Positions 17,248 through 26,308 of a DNA stretch of 43,308 nt are shown here, in pieces. The notes beneath the pieces were generated by a model that saw nothing but the letters and a program-made list of their open reading frames with translations, was not told the origin of the DNA and did not search any database. The stretch covers positions 1-43,308 of the forward strand of contig NZ_JWLI01000024.1 of NCBI RefSeq assembly GCF_000813965.1, written 5' to 3'. This DNA is from Leisingera sp. ANG-M7. GTDB lineage: Bacteria; Pseudomonadota; Alphaproteobacteria; Rhodobacterales; Rhodobacteraceae. Numbering within the stretch: the first letter of the stretch is position 1; every line of letters starts with the position of its first letter. The position numbers were made by a program, and so were the translations under genes.

Positions 17248-17321
17248 GGCGAGTTGGCGGAGTGGTGACGCAGCGGATTGCAAATCCGTGTACACCGGTT
17301 CGATTCCGGTACTCGCCTCCA
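17248..17321 (+). tRNA. tRNA-Cys (anticodon GCA)
   Basis: The 74-nt gene begins GGCGAGTTGG and ends ACTCGCCTCCA. The 7-bp acceptor stem GGCGAGT/ACTCGCC is perfect, the anticodon loop TTGCAAA gives GCA, the T arm contains CCGGTTCGATTCCGG, and CCA is encoded. It lies 202 bases ahead of the surface-sugar operon. Confidence 0.97.
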
Positions 17322-17461
17322 CATTTCTCTTGGATATCCTACTGTTTTATGACGCGAATTGCGGACAGTCCGGCCGCAAACGAGGCATGGCCCACGCCGC
17401 TCGCGTCGGCGGCGCCCTCTACCGCCGCGTCTTTCTCCACTTAACCTAAAATTATTTTTTG

Positions 17462-17473
17462 CCGGATATCCGG
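17462..17473. repeat. Palindrome CCGGATATCCGG, with a second GGATATCC at 17332
   Basis: A perfect 12-bp palindrome lies in an A/T-rich stretch 50 bases before the first gene of the sugar operon, and its core GGATATCC recurs at 17332-17339 just after tRNA-Cys. The two copies are 132 bases apart and bracket the likely promoter region. Function unknown. Confidence 0.4.
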
Positions 17474-17523
17474 GGAGTCAAAGAGGAGAAGCCTCGACAC
17501 CCCGGTTCTGGAGAATCCGCCGA

Positions 17524-18456
17524 ATGTACTTTGAATCGCACAACCAGCCGGACTCCGGTCAGGAGACCCGCCCGCTGGTGACCGTATTCTGCGCTGTCTG
17601 GCACAAACAGGAAGACAAGCTGGAATTGCTGCGTTCCCATTGGGAGAACCTGAAAGCACAATCCATCCCGGTTGAACCCTGCTACATCTTCGACAACGGC
17701 GATCAGGCCCCGGACTGGCTTGAGGCGCCCTGGCACTCCTTTTCGGAACCGCTGACTATCTACGAAGCCTGGGCCGCAGGGGCTGCACTGGCCCGCACCC
17801 GGTACGTCATGAACCTCAACATGGACGACCGGCTGGCCACAGGCGCCGCTCAGGAACTTGCGGAAACCGCGATGGTGACCAAGTCCGCCCTGATCGGGGG
17901 GGACTGGCTGATTTCCTTCGACCGGGAGCACCTTGCCCGGGATTTCCCGGTAGCCGGCTACACGGATACGCAATTCGTGGCAGACTGGCCGCCCCGCCCC
18001 TGTGAAGGATTGCGGCTGGGCAGCGGGTCCGGCGAGCGCGGCACCTATGGCGCCGGAACCATGTGGGACCTGGAGATGGTGGGCAAATGGTATCCCACTT
18101 ACTTCAGCAACGGTGAACCAGTCCTTTCGATCGGCGATGCCATCTTCTGGAAAGTCCTGAAAGACAAGCAGCTCAAACTGACCCGGCTGCCCAGGATCAT
18201 CGGGCGCTATTATTCAGATCCGAACGCGCAGGCCGAGTTCCGGCCGCACAAGGACAATGAACTGCTGAAATCGCACGGGTTGAGCACCCGGTCCTTTGCC
18301 GACGCCGTGCTGACCGGCGATTTCTCATGGCATGGCAAGCTCCAGGCCCCAGCCAAGAAGCATCCGCTCAACAAGATTGAGAAGGCAAGCGCCGAGTTTG
18401 AAGCCCGCTACCGCAAGATTTTCGGCCTGCCCGCGCAACAGGTTGCTGCAGAATAA
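17524..18456 (+). CDS. Glycosyltransferase-like protein (GT-A fold)
   Basis: A 310-residue protein without a signal peptide. The opening TRPLVTVFCAVWHKQEDK and the CYIFDNGD segment look like the nucleotide-sugar-binding start of GT-A fold glycosyltransferases. NLNMDDRLATG (Asp101-Asp102) is a candidate DxD-type metal motif. Similarity to well-known families is weak to my eye, so the transferase call rests on fold-like motifs and on its neighbours. The ATG at 17524 is chosen because GGAG lies about eleven bases ahead and upstream sequence is basic and non-conserved. It is the first gene of the operon ending at 23365. Confidence 0.72.
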   Translation: MYFESHNQPDSGQETRPLVTVFCAVWHKQEDKLELLRSHWENLKAQSIPVEPCYIFDNGDQAPDWLEAPWHSFSEPLTIYEAWAAGAALARTRYVMNLNMDDRLATGAAQELAETAMVTKSALIGGDWLISFDREHLARDFPVAGYTDTQFVADWPPRPCEGLRLGSGSGERGTYGAGTMWDLEMVGKWYPTYFSNGEPVLSIGDAIFWKVLKDKQLKLTRLPRIIGRYYSDPNAQAEFRPHKDNELLKSHGLSTRSFADAVLTGDFSWHGKLQAPAKKHPLNKIEKASAEFEARYRKIFGLPAQQVAAE

Positions 18457-18458
18457 CA

Positions 18459-19256
18459 ATGGCTGCGAAGATTTATATCACGGGAAGCGGCGGGATTGTC
18501 GGGCGCCATGCGCTCAGGGCGCTGGCGGAGCTTGCCCCCGGCGCCAAGGTAATCCGCAACACTGCGGACCTGACGAACCTCCCCGAAACCGCCGCCGCTG
18601 TGGCCGCCGCCGGTCCGCTGGACCTGGTCATTCATCTTGCCGCAATGGTGCCGGTTGCGCAGGTCAATGCAGACCCGGCCAGGGCATACGCGGTCAATGC
18701 GGGCGGCACAATGAACCTCTTGTCGGCCCTGGCGGGCTCTCCTGCCCGGATGCTCTTGTGCTCATCCAGCCATGTCTACGCCAGTCAGGACGCCCCGATC
18801 GCGGAAACAGCGGAAACCACGCCCGTCACCGTCTACGGGCAGAGCAAGCTGATGGCTGAACAGGCCGCGCTGGAAATCTGCGCGGCCGCGGGCCGGTCCC
18901 TCTGCATCGGCCGCCTGTTTTCGATCCATGACCCGGAACAGACCGGAAGCTACCTGCGGCCCTCGCTGGAAAAACGGTTTGCAGAGGCCGACCCTGAGGC
19001 CGCCTTTGAACTCTATGGCGCGGAGGGCCTGCGCGATTTCCTGACCGCACGCGACGCTGCCCGCTACCTGGTGCGGCTGGCACTGTCAGATGCGGAGGGC
19101 GTGGTGAACGTGGCCTCCGGCAAGCCTGTGACGGTTGCCGGGTTTGCCCAGTCGCTGGCACCGTTCCCGCTCAAGATCACTCCCCTGGGGCAAAGCAACA
19201 ATCTGGTGGCCGATGTCTCGCGCCTCCGCGAAATTCTTGGAGAATGTAATGCCTGA
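18459..19256 (+). CDS. NAD(P)-dependent epimerase/dehydratase-like SDR
   Basis: An extended-SDR sugar-nucleotide enzyme of 265 residues. It has the dinucleotide-binding motif TGSGGIVG (8-15), the catalytic CSSSHVYAS region and YGQSK with the Tyr/Lys pair. It is shorter than typical 310-350 residue epimerases, like RmlD-type reductases. It starts two bases after the preceding stop and its end overlaps the next gene by eight bases. The product is probably a sugar-nucleotide reductase or epimerase for the same surface glycan; the substrate is undetermined. Confidence 0.85.
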   Translation: MAAKIYITGSGGIVGRHALRALAELAPGAKVIRNTADLTNLPETAAAVAAAGPLDLVIHLAAMVPVAQVNADPARAYAVNAGGTMNLLSALAGSPARMLLCSSSHVYASQDAPIAETAETTPVTVYGQSKLMAEQAALEICAAAGRSLCIGRLFSIHDPEQTGSYLRPSLEKRFAEADPEAAFELYGAEGLRDFLTARDAARYLVRLALSDAEGVVNVASGKPVTVAGFAQSLAPFPLKITPLGQSNNLVADVSRLREILGECNA

Positions 19257-20025
19257 ACAGATTTCCATCGTTATCCCGACCTTCAACCGGGCGGAGATGC
19301 TGCCAAAGGCCATCGACAGTGCGCTGGCGCAAACCCACCCCTGCGAGGTGATCGTGGTGGATCACGGCTCCACCGACAACACGCCGGAGGTGGCGGCAGG
19401 CTATGGCGACAGGATCACCTATGTGCGCCGCGAGCGCGACTTCGGCCCGCATTTCTGCTGGCTGGAAGGAGTGCTGTACGCCACGGGCGACTATGTGCAT
19501 CTTCAGTATGACGACGACTGGATTCATCCGACCTTCATCGAGAAATGCGCAGGCCTGCTGAAAGGCGATGTGGGTTTCGCCTTCACCGGCGCGGAAGTGG
19601 TCGATGATGCAACCGGCAACCAAATGATGACCCAGTTCCTCGACTGGCTGCCCGATACAGGCATCTTTGAAAACCGCTTGGCGGAAGAGAAGATCGTGGG
19701 CTCTCTGATCTCTCCCGGTGCAGCGGTTTTTCGCCGCCAGATCCTGATCGACGCGCTCTATCAGGGCCGCCTGCCGCTGCAGGGCCATGAATACCACGGT
19801 GTTGGCCCCGACATCTTCGCGTCGCTGCTGTCCATGCTGCGCTACCCCAAGGTCGGTTTCGTCAAGGAGCCGCTGGCCAGCTTCCGCGCCCATGACGGCA
19901 GCATCACGATCGATGCCTTCAAGGACCAGCAGAAGAAGGCAAACATCGCCGCCGCCTATAACGAGGTGCGCCACTATTACGTAGAACTGAAGGCCATGCA
20001 GGCCGTGCGGGAGGCGCGCGCATGA
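19249..20025 (+). CDS. Family 2 glycosyltransferase
   Basis: A 258-residue GT-A enzyme that transfers a sugar from a nucleotide donor to a growing glycan. Characteristic elements are ISIVIPTFNRAEMLPKAIDS (5-24), VIVVDHGSTDNT (34-45) and the metal motif YDDDW (87-91). No membrane helix is present, so it is cytoplasmic or peripheral. The start codon lies inside the last codons of the SDR gene, eight bases before its end, and its stop overlaps the next start as ATGA. Confidence 0.92.
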   Translation: MPEQISIVIPTFNRAEMLPKAIDSALAQTHPCEVIVVDHGSTDNTPEVAAGYGDRITYVRRERDFGPHFCWLEGVLYATGDYVHLQYDDDWIHPTFIEKCAGLLKGDVGFAFTGAEVVDDATGNQMMTQFLDWLPDTGIFENRLAEEKIVGSLISPGAAVFRRQILIDALYQGRLPLQGHEYHGVGPDIFASLLSMLRYPKVGFVKEPLASFRAHDGSITIDAFKDQQKKANIAAAYNEVRHYYVELKAMQAVREARA

Positions 20026-21215
20026 ACATGCATTCCCCCAAACCGGTGACCCTGGCCGAAGACACCATCTCGCAGGCTGAGCTGGAGGCCACCGCGGACT
20101 GGATGCTGGCCGGAAACCGGCTGACCAAGGACAAGCTGACAGTAGAATTCGAACGCAAATTCGCGGACTGGATGGGCTGCAATCACGCGGTGTTCGTCAA
20201 TTCCGGGTCTTCGGCCAACCTGCTGATGATCTATGCCGCCAAGGAAGCTGGCCGGTTGCGCAATAACAAGGTGATCGCCCCGGCCGTGAGCTGGGTCACC
20301 ACGGTATCACCGCTGATGCAGCTCGGCTTTGACGTGCGGCTTTGCGATTGCGACCCGGACAACCTGGGCCTCGACCTCAACCATCTGGAGGAGCTCTGCC
20401 GGACCGAGGCGCCGTCTATGCTCATTCTGGTGCATGTGCTGGGCCACGCAAACCACATGAAGGAAATCCAGGAGATCTGCGACCGATACGGCATCCTGCT
20501 GCTCGAAGACAGCTGCGAGGCGCTGGGGTCGACCTACGGCGACCGCAAACTGGGCTGCCACGGTGCGGCAGGCAGTTTCTCCTTCTATTACGGCCACCAC
20601 ATTTCCACCATCGAAGGCGGCATGGTCGTTACCGACGACCCGGAGCTGCATCAAGTGATGCTGTCGCTGCGTTCCCATGGCTGGAGCCGGGACCTGGATC
20701 CGCAGCGCCGCGAGCGCCTGAAAAGCCAGCACAAGATCGACGAATTCCGCAATTTCTACACCTTCTACCATGCGGGCTTCAATCTGCGCTCCACTGACCT
20801 GCAGGCCTTCATCGGGCGGATGCAGCTGAAGAAACTGGACGGCATCTGCACCGTCCGGGCGCAGAATTTCGACTGCTACGCCGAGGCACTGACCGGCTTT
20901 TACAAGCAGACAAGCGATACCGGGCTTCTGTCGTCCTTTGCCTACGGCACGCTGGTCGAGAACCGGATGGAGGTTTTCGAGACTCTGAAGGCGCATCAGA
21001 TCGAATGCCGGCCGCTGATCTGCGGCAATATCGCCCGCCATCCCTTCTGGGTGCGGGAATACGGCGAACAGATCCTGCCCAACGCGGATCTGGTGCATGA
21101 ATACGGCATTTACCTGCCCAACCACCACAATCTGAGCCGCGCTGACGCCAGCCGGGTTGCATCTGTCTTTGCGTCGGTGGCCCGGCCCAAGGACATGCAG
21201 TCGGCCTCAGCCTGA
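20022..21215 (+). CDS. PLP-dependent GDP-4-keto-6-deoxymannose 3-dehydratase-like protein (ColD type)
   Basis: A DegT/DnrJ/EryC1/StrS-fold protein of 397 residues. Aminotransferases of this fold carry FSFxxxK with the PLP-binding lysine. Here the segment is [15 protein letters not shown] (186-200) and His192 occupies the lysine position. That replacement defines the 3-dehydratases ColD and E1, which use PMP to remove the C3 hydroxyl of a 4-keto-6-deoxy sugar. SGSSAN (61-66) and EDSCEALGS (162-170) are other family motifs. Immediately downstream are Gmd, which makes the likely substrate GDP-4-keto-6-deoxymannose, and an Fcl/ColC-like enzyme. I therefore prefer ColD over perosamine synthase. 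The specific substrate is inference. Confidence 0.82.
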   Translation: MNMHSPKPVTLAEDTISQAELEATADWMLAGNRLTKDKLTVEFERKFADWMGCNHAVFVNSGSSANLLMIYAAKEAGRLRNNKVIAPAVSWVTTVSPLMQLGFDVRLCDCDPDNLGLDLNHLEELCRTEAPSMLILVHVLGHANHMKEIQEICDRYGILLLEDSCEALGSTYGDRKLGCHGAAGSFSFYYGHHISTIEGGMVVTDDPELHQVMLSLRSHGWSRDLDPQRRERLKSQHKIDEFRNFYTFYHAGFNLRSTDLQAFIGRMQLKKLDGICTVRAQNFDCYAEALTGFYKQTSDTGLLSSFAYGTLVENRMEVFETLKAHQIECRPLICGNIARHPFWVREYGEQILPNADLVHEYGIYLPNHHNLSRADASRVASVFASVARPKDMQSASA

Positions 21216-21267
21216 CAAACGCGAGCCCCCTATTGGCCCCCTCACAGAACACGGCGGAGAACACGCT

Positions 21268-22386
21268 ATGAAAAAAGCTCTGATCACAGGCGTCACCGGA
21301 CAAGACGGTTCCTATCTGGCGGAACTGCTGCTGGAAAAAGGCTATGAAGTGCACGGAATCAAGCGCCGCGCCTCGTCATTCAACACGCAGCGGATCGACC
21401 ACATCTACCAGGACCCGCATACCGATCATGCCCGGTTCAAGCTGCACTACGGCGATCTGACCGACACCTCCAACCTAACCCGCATCATGCGCGAGGTTGA
21501 ACCGGACGAGGTCTATAACCTCGGCGCGCAGTCGCATGTCGCAGTGTCCTTTGAAGCGCCGGAATATACCGCGGATGTGGACGGGATCGGCACCCTGCGC
21601 CTCCTGGAGGCGATCCGTTTCCTCGGCCTGGAGAAAACAACCCGCTTCTACCAGGCCTCCACCTCGGAACTCTACGGCCTGGTGCAGGAAACCCCGCAGC
21701 GCGAGACCACACCGTTCTACCCGCGCAGCCCCTATGCGGTGGCCAAGCTCTATTCCTACTGGATTACCGTGAACTACCGCGAGGCCTATGGCATGTATGC
21801 CTGCAATGGCATCCTGTTCAACCACGAGAGCCCCCGCCGCGGTGAGACCTTTGTCACCCGCAAGATCACCCGCGGCCTCGCCAATATCGCGCAAGGGCTG
21901 GAGCCGTGCCTTTACATGGGTAATATCCACGCACTGCGCGACTGGGGCCATGCGCGCGACTATGTGCGGATGCAGTGGATGATGCTGCAGCAGGAGGCCG
22001 CCGATGATTTTGTCATCGCAACCGGCCAGCAGTACACGGTGCGCCAGTTCATCCAATGGGCGGCCGCCGAACTGGGAATCATGCTGGAGTTTTCCGGCAC
22101 CGGAGTTGATGAAATCGCCACCGTTGCCGCCATCGAAGGCGACCAGGCCCCGGCGCTCAAACCCGGCGACGTGATCATGCGGATCGACCCGCGCTACTTC
22201 CGCCCGGCAGAGGTGGAAACACTGCTGGGCGATCCTAGCAAGGCCAAAGAGAATCTCGGCTGGGTGCCGGAGATCACGGTGCAGGAGATGTGCGCGGAAA
22301 TGATTGCCGAGGACTTGCATACCGCCCGCCGGCATGCGCTGCTCAAGGAGCACGGCTACGAGATGCCGGTCTCTCTGGAGGACTGA
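21268..22386 (+). CDS. gmd: GDP-mannose 4,6-dehydratase
   Basis: Converts GDP-D-mannose to GDP-4-keto-6-deoxy-D-mannose with internal NADP(H) recycling; the common precursor of GDP-fucose, GDP-perosamine, GDP-rhamnose and GDP-colitose. The 372 residues match the family. The NADP motif [13 protein letters not shown] (7-19) is followed by the catalytic set Thr132, Glu134, Tyr156 and Lys160 in STSELYG and SPYAVAK, at the same numbers as in E. coli Gmd. GGCGGAG lies ahead of the ATG at 21268; the in-frame extension into the previous gene is rejected. It is separated from the dehydratase gene by 52 bases. Confidence 0.96.
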   Translation: MKKALITGVTGQDGSYLAELLLEKGYEVHGIKRRASSFNTQRIDHIYQDPHTDHARFKLHYGDLTDTSNLTRIMREVEPDEVYNLGAQSHVAVSFEAPEYTADVDGIGTLRLLEAIRFLGLEKTTRFYQASTSELYGLVQETPQRETTPFYPRSPYAVAKLYSYWITVNYREAYGMYACNGILFNHESPRRGETFVTRKITRGLANIAQGLEPCLYMGNIHALRDWGHARDYVRMQWMMLQQEAADDFVIATGQQYTVRQFIQWAAAELGIMLEFSGTGVDEIATVAAIEGDQAPALKPGDVIMRIDPRYFRPAEVETLLGDPSKAKENLGWVPEITVQEMCAEMIAEDLHTARRHALLKEHGYEMPVSLED

Positions 22387-22390
22387 ACGC

Positions 22391-23365
22391 ATGAAGATCT
22401 TTGTGGCGGGTCACCGTGGCATGGTGGGCAGCGCAATCCTGCGCCGGCTCGCCGCACGCCAGGCCAACGGCGAACCGCTGGAGCTGCTCACCCGCAGCTC
22501 AGCCGAACTGGATCTGACCGATCAGCAGGCCGTGTCCCGCTTCATGCAGGCAGAGCGGCCGGACCGGGTCATTCTGGCAGCCGCAAGGGTTGGCGGCATT
22601 CATGCCAACAACACCTACCCCGCGCAGTTCATCTACGAAAACCTGATGATCCAGTGCAATGTGATCCACGCCGCCTATAAGGCCGGCGTGCACAGCCTCC
22701 TGCAACTGGGATCTTCCTGCATTTACCCCAAGGAGGCCACCCCGCCAATCCGGGAGGATCAGCTTCTGTCCGGCCCGCTCGAGCCGACAAATGAACCCTA
22801 CGCGATCGCCAAAATCGCAGGCATCAAGCTGTGTGAAAGCTACAACCGCCAGTACGGCACAGATTACCGGTCGGTGATGCCGACCAACCTTTACGGCCCC
22901 GGCGACAATTTCCACCCGGAAAACTCGCATGTGCTGCCCGCGCTGATCCGCCGCTTTCACGAGGCGGTGCGCGACAGCTGCGAAGAGGTGGTGATCTGGG
23001 GCAGCGGCACACCGCAGCGCGAGTTTCTGCATGTCGACGACATGGCCGCGGCCTCACTGTTCGTGATGGACCTGCCCGCGGACGTCTACCAGCGGGAAAC
23101 GAGCCCGATGCTCTCGCATATCAATGTCGGCACTGGCCAGGCATTGGAAATCCGCTCTCTTGCAGAGATGATTGCACGCATCACCGGTTTTCAGGGCCGC
23201 CTCGTCTTCGACCGCTCCAAACCGGACGGCACGATGCAGAAGCTGACCGATGTGTCGCGCCTCTCGCGCCTCGGCTGGACCGCCTCTATCCCCCTCGAAC
23301 ACGGGATCGCCGGCACCTACGAGTGGTTCCTGCAGCAGGACCCGGCTTCACTTCGCAGCAAATAG
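22391..23365 (+). CDS. fcl: GDP-L-fucose synthase / GDP-L-colitose synthase family protein
   Basis: A bifunctional epimerase/reductase SDR of 324 residues. It has [11 protein letters not shown] (6-16), GSSCIYP (107-113) with Cys110, YAIAK (Tyr137, Lys141) and [15 protein letters not shown] with His180. Cys110 and His180 match the acid/base pair of E. coli GDP-fucose synthase, so epimerisation as well as reduction is expected. Fcl acts on GDP-4-keto-6-deoxymannose; its relative ColC acts on the 3-deoxy product of ColD. Because a ColD-like gene is in the same operon, ColC activity is a real alternative to Fcl. It starts four bases after gmd and ends the operon. Confidence 0.92.
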   Translation: MKIFVAGHRGMVGSAILRRLAARQANGEPLELLTRSSAELDLTDQQAVSRFMQAERPDRVILAAARVGGIHANNTYPAQFIYENLMIQCNVIHAAYKAGVHSLLQLGSSCIYPKEATPPIREDQLLSGPLEPTNEPYAIAKIAGIKLCESYNRQYGTDYRSVMPTNLYGPGDNFHPENSHVLPALIRRFHEAVRDSCEEVVIWGSGTPQREFLHVDDMAAASLFVMDLPADVYQRETSPMLSHINVGTGQALEIRSLAEMIARITGFQGRLVFDRSKPDGTMQKLTDVSRLSRLGWTASIPLEHGIAGTYEWFLQQDPASLRSK

Positions 23366-23370
23366 GACCA

Positions 23371-23392
23371 CGGGGCTGGCAAAGCAGCCCCG
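23371..23392. terminator. Hairpin between convergent sugar and catabolic operons
   Basis: An 8-bp perfect stem CGGGGCTG (23371-23378) and CAGCCCCG (23385-23392) has a GCAAAG loop, placed between the convergent stops at 23365 and 23410. There is no T-run on either strand, so it may be a weak bidirectional terminator or an RNA-end stabiliser. Confidence 0.5.
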
Positions 23393-23409
23393 CCGCCACC
23401 CCCGAAACC

Positions 23410-25023
23410 TCAGGCTTTCAGCTTGAACCGCTGGATCTTGCCGGTCTCGGTCTTCGGCAGCGCCTGCGTGAACACCACAGAACGCGGGTATTTATACGGC
23501 GCAATGGTGTCCTTCACGTGATCCTGCAGCAGCTTGGTCAGCGCGTCTGACGGCGCTTGCCCTTCGGCCAGCACCACATGCGCCTGCACGATCTCGCCGC
23601 GTGCCTCATCCGGCACCCCGATCACCGCGCATTCGGCCACTGCCTCATGCGCCAGTAGCGCCGCCTCCACCTCAGGGCCTGCGATATTATAGCCGGAAGA
23701 GACGATCATGTCGTCGTTGCGGGCCGCAAAGTGCAGGTATCCGTCAGCGTCCCGGATGAAACTGTCGCCGGTGACGTTCCAGCCGTCCTGCACGTATTCC
23801 CCTTGCCGCTCATCGGCCAGATATCGGCAGCCGGTCGGACCTTTGACTGCCAGCCGCCCGGCCTCGCCGCGGGGCGCTTCGTTGCCATCACCGTCCAGCA
23901 CCTTCACCTGATAGCCGGTCACCGGCTTGCCGGTGCAGGCCGGCCGGTGATCGCTGAACCGGTTGGTGATGAAGATATGCAAGAGCTCCGTCGCACCGAT
24001 CCCGTCCAGCATCGGCTTTCCGGTCTTGTCCATCCATTCCTGATAGACCGGCGCGGGCAGAGTCTCCCCCGCCGAGACCGCGGCACGCAGCGAGGACAGA
24101 TCCGCCCCCTCCTCCATCGCCCGCAGCATCACCCGGTAGGCAGTCGGGGCTGTGAAGCAGACGGTGGCCTTGTATTTCTCAATGATCTCGATGAGATTCG
24201 GCGGCGTGGCATTCTCCAAGAGCGTCGCCGCAGCGCCAAAGCGCAGCGGGAAGATCGCCAGCCCGCCCAGTCCGAAGGTAAAGGCCAGCGGCGGTGAGCC
24301 GACAAACACATCCTCCGGCTGCACATCCAGCACTTCGCGCGCATAGCCATCGGCAATGATCAGCAAATCGCGGTGGAAGTGCATCGTCGCCTTGGGCGAC
24401 CCGGTGGTGCCGGAGGTAAACCCCAAGAGCGCCACATCATCGCGGCCCGTCTTCACCGCCTCGTAGGAAACCGGTTTTTCCAGCGCCAGCCGGTCCAGCT
24501 CCGCATCATGGTTGGAGGTGCCGTCAAAACCCACAACCGTTTTAAGGAATTTCGATTCCTTGGCGCAGGCGACCAGCTCATCCTTCAGCCTGGTGTCGCA
24601 CAGCGCATGGGAGATCTCCGCCTTGTCGACAATCTTGGCCAGCTCCCCCTTGCGCAGCAGCGGCATGGTGTTGACCACCACCGCGCCCGCCTTGGTCGCT
24701 GCCAGCCAGCAGGCCACCATCGCCGGATTGTTGGCAGAACGGATCAGCACCCTGTTGCCGGGCTTCACGCCCAGGTCCTCTGTCAGCACATGCGCCAGCC
24801 GGTTGGTCCAGTCTGCCAGCTCCTTATAGGTGCGGTAGCGGCCGTTGCCGATCAGCGCGGTATGGTCGCCGAAGCCCTTCTCCACCATCGCATCGGTCAG
24901 TTCGACCGCGGCGTTCAGGTGCTCCGGGTACTGAAACCCTTCCAGCAGGAACTCCGGCCACTGAGCCGTCAGCGGCAGGTTGTCCCGGGCGAATGTGTCC
25001 GTGTGCGCGGTTGGTCCCAGCAT
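23410..25023 (-). CDS. Aryl-CoA ligase, benzoate/2-aminobenzoate-CoA ligase type
   Basis: An AMP-forming ligase of 537 residues that would activate an aromatic acid to its CoA ester as the entry step of the pathway encoded by this cluster. The phosphate-binding loop TSGTTGSPKATMHFH lies at about 200-214, and KTGKIQRFK at the C-terminus is the usual catalytic-lysine segment. It resembles the benzoate-CoA ligase family, including the 2-aminobenzoate-CoA ligase (abmG) type. It begins one base after the acyl-CoA dehydrogenase stop, with GGGAGG inside that gene's end. The monooxygenase/reductase in the cluster favours 2-aminobenzoate or salicylate as substrate; this is inference. Confidence 0.88.
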   Translation of the reverse strand: MLGPTAHTDTFARDNLPLTAQWPEFLLEGFQYPEHLNAAVELTDAMVEKGFGDHTALIGNGRYRTYKELADWTNRLAHVLTEDLGVKPGNRVLIRSANNPAMVACWLAATKAGAVVVNTMPLLRKGELAKIVDKAEISHALCDTRLKDELVACAKESKFLKTVVGFDGTSNHDAELDRLALEKPVSYEAVKTGRDDVALLGFTSGTTGSPKATMHFHRDLLIIADGYAREVLDVQPEDVFVGSPPLAFTFGLGGLAIFPLRFGAAATLLENATPPNLIEIIEKYKATVCFTAPTAYRVMLRAMEEGADLSSLRAAVSAGETLPAPVYQEWMDKTGKPMLDGIGATELLHIFITNRFSDHRPACTGKPVTGYQVKVLDGDGNEAPRGEAGRLAVKGPTGCRYLADERQGEYVQDGWNVTGDSFIRDADGYLHFAARNDDMIVSSGYNIAGPEVEAALLAHEAVAECAVIGVPDEARGEIVQAHVVLAEGQAPSDALTKLLQDHVKDTIAPYKYPRSVVFTQALPKTETGKIQRFKLKA

Positions 25024-25024
25024 T

Positions 25025-26185
25025 TCACTTCCCTCCCTGAAAGGCGCCGAGCGCCTGACGCGCGATCACCACCCGCTGCACGTCCGAGGCGCCCTCATAA
25101 ATGCGCAAGGCCCGGATATCACGGTAAAGCTCCTCCACCTTCTGGCCCCGGCGCACACCGTCACCGCCATGCAGCTGCACCGCCTTGTCGATAACCTGTT
25201 GCGCCTGATCGGTGGAGAACAGCTTGGCCATCGCCGCCTCGCGGGTGACGCGCGCAGCCCCTGAATCCTTGGCCCAAGCCGCGCGGTAGACCAGCAGTGC
25301 TGATGCATCCACATCCAGCGCCATATCGGCGATATGCCCCTGCACCATCTGCAGATCGAACAGCGGCGCGCCCTGCACCTGCCGCGCTGTCACCCGCGCC
25401 AGCGACTCATCCAGCGCCCGGCGGGCAAAGCCCAGGGCGGCAGCCGCCACGGTGGAGCGGAACACATCCAGCACCGACATCGCAATCTTGAAGCCCGCGC
25501 CGGGCTGCCCCAGCAGCGCCGATTTCGGGATCCGGCAATCCGTGAAGCGCAGCGTCGCCAGCGGATGCGGCGCAATGGTTTCCAGCCGCTCAGCAACCTC
25601 GAACCCCGGCAGGCCCGCGGGCACCACAAAGGCGCTCAGCCCCTTGGCCCCCGGTGCCTCACCGGTGCGGGCAAACAGCGTGTAGACATCTGCAATGCCG
25701 CCGTTGGAGATCCAGGTCTTCTCGCCGTTCAGCACGTAACTGCCGCCGTCCAGCGTGGCGGTCATGGTGGAGTTCGCCACATCCGACCCTGACTGCGGCT
25801 CGGTCAGCGCAAAGGCAGAAATCGCCTTGCCCGCGCGCGTCAGCGGCAGCCACTCCTGTTGCTGTGCCTCAGTGCCAAACAGCGAGACCGCCCCGGTGCC
25901 AAGCCCCTGCATGGCAAAGGCAAAATCCGCCAGCCCGTCATGGCGCGCCAGCGTTTCGCGGATCAGGCACAGCGTGCGCACGTCCAGCTGCTCGCCTGCC
26001 ATCGCACCGGAATGCTGCGTCCAGCCGCCCTCGCCCAGGGCTGAGACCAGCGCCCGGCAGGCGGCATCGGTGTCGGAGTGATCAATGCCCGCCAGCTGCG
26101 CCCCGGCCCACGCTTCCAGTTCTTCGGCCAGCTTCCGGTGCCGGTCCTCGAAAAACGGCCAGTTCAGAAACGTCCTGTCCGCCAT
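25025..26185 (-). CDS. Acyl-CoA dehydrogenase
   Basis: A FAD-dependent dehydrogenase of 386 residues that introduces an alpha-beta double bond in an acyl-CoA and passes electrons to ETF. It has the family signatures [12 protein letters not shown] and the C-terminal [15 protein letters not shown], where the glutamate near residue 363 is the probable catalytic base. It is preceded by a 123-base gap containing two hairpins and the dispersed GAGTAT repeat, so it and the ligase may have their own promoter or processing site. Role: oxidation of a ring-opened or reduced CoA intermediate, inferred from neighbours. Confidence 0.92.
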   Translation of the reverse strand: MADRTFLNWPFFEDRHRKLAEELEAWAGAQLAGIDHSDTDAACRALVSALGEGGWTQHSGAMAGEQLDVRTLCLIRETLARHDGLADFAFAMQGLGTGAVSLFGTEAQQQEWLPLTRAGKAISAFALTEPQSGSDVANSTMTATLDGGSYVLNGEKTWISNGGIADVYTLFARTGEAPGAKGLSAFVVPAGLPGFEVAERLETIAPHPLATLRFTDCRIPKSALLGQPGAGFKIAMSVLDVFRSTVAAAALGFARRALDESLARVTARQVQGAPLFDLQMVQGHIADMALDVDASALLVYRAAWAKDSGAARVTREAAMAKLFSTDQAQQVIDKAVQLHGGDGVRRGQKVEELYRDIRALRIYEGASDVQRVVIARQALGAFQGGK

Positions 26186-26200
26186 CGCGCGGCCCTCCCA

Positions 26201-26223
26201 GTTTCATCTTTCCCAAAATACTC
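26201..26223 (-). repeat. Dispersed repeat GAGTAT-N4-GGAAAGATGAAAC, copy A
   Basis: On the minus strand this reads GAGTAT TTTG GGAAAGATGAAAC. It matches copy B at 41692-41714 at all 19 bases outside the 4-nt middle. Both copies are preceded by two GC-rich hairpins. Here those are 26268-26290 and 26241-26255, and the element sits just before the acyl-CoA dehydrogenase start. Confidence 0.7.
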
Positions 26224-26240
26224 CGTCCCGCTGCCCGGCA

Positions 26241-26290
26241 GGCGGCTTTGCCGCCGCGAGGGGGGCTCCCGCGCCCTCCTCCGGCGCGGG
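26241..26290 (-). repeat. Two adjacent GC-rich hairpins between hydratase and dehydrogenase genes
   Basis: Hairpin one is CCCGCGCC (26268-26275) with GGCGCGGG (26283-26290), 8 bp and a 7-nt loop. Hairpin two is GGCGGC (26241-26246) with GCCGCC (26250-26255), 6 bp around TTT. Neither has a T-run, so they may tune expression inside the operon rather than terminate fully. Confidence 0.55.
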
Positions 26291-26308
26291 CTCCACCGGT
26301 GTCACACT

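Noticed and set aside
20022-21215. Annotation as perosamine synthase or generic sugar aminotransferase
   Set aside because: The PLP lysine is missing; His192 occupies its position, which points to a 3-dehydratase.
17248-23392. Genomic island integrated at tRNA-Cys
   Set aside because: No integrase gene, no repeat of the tRNA 3' end at the far side, and no obvious change in base composition of the coding sequence within the window.
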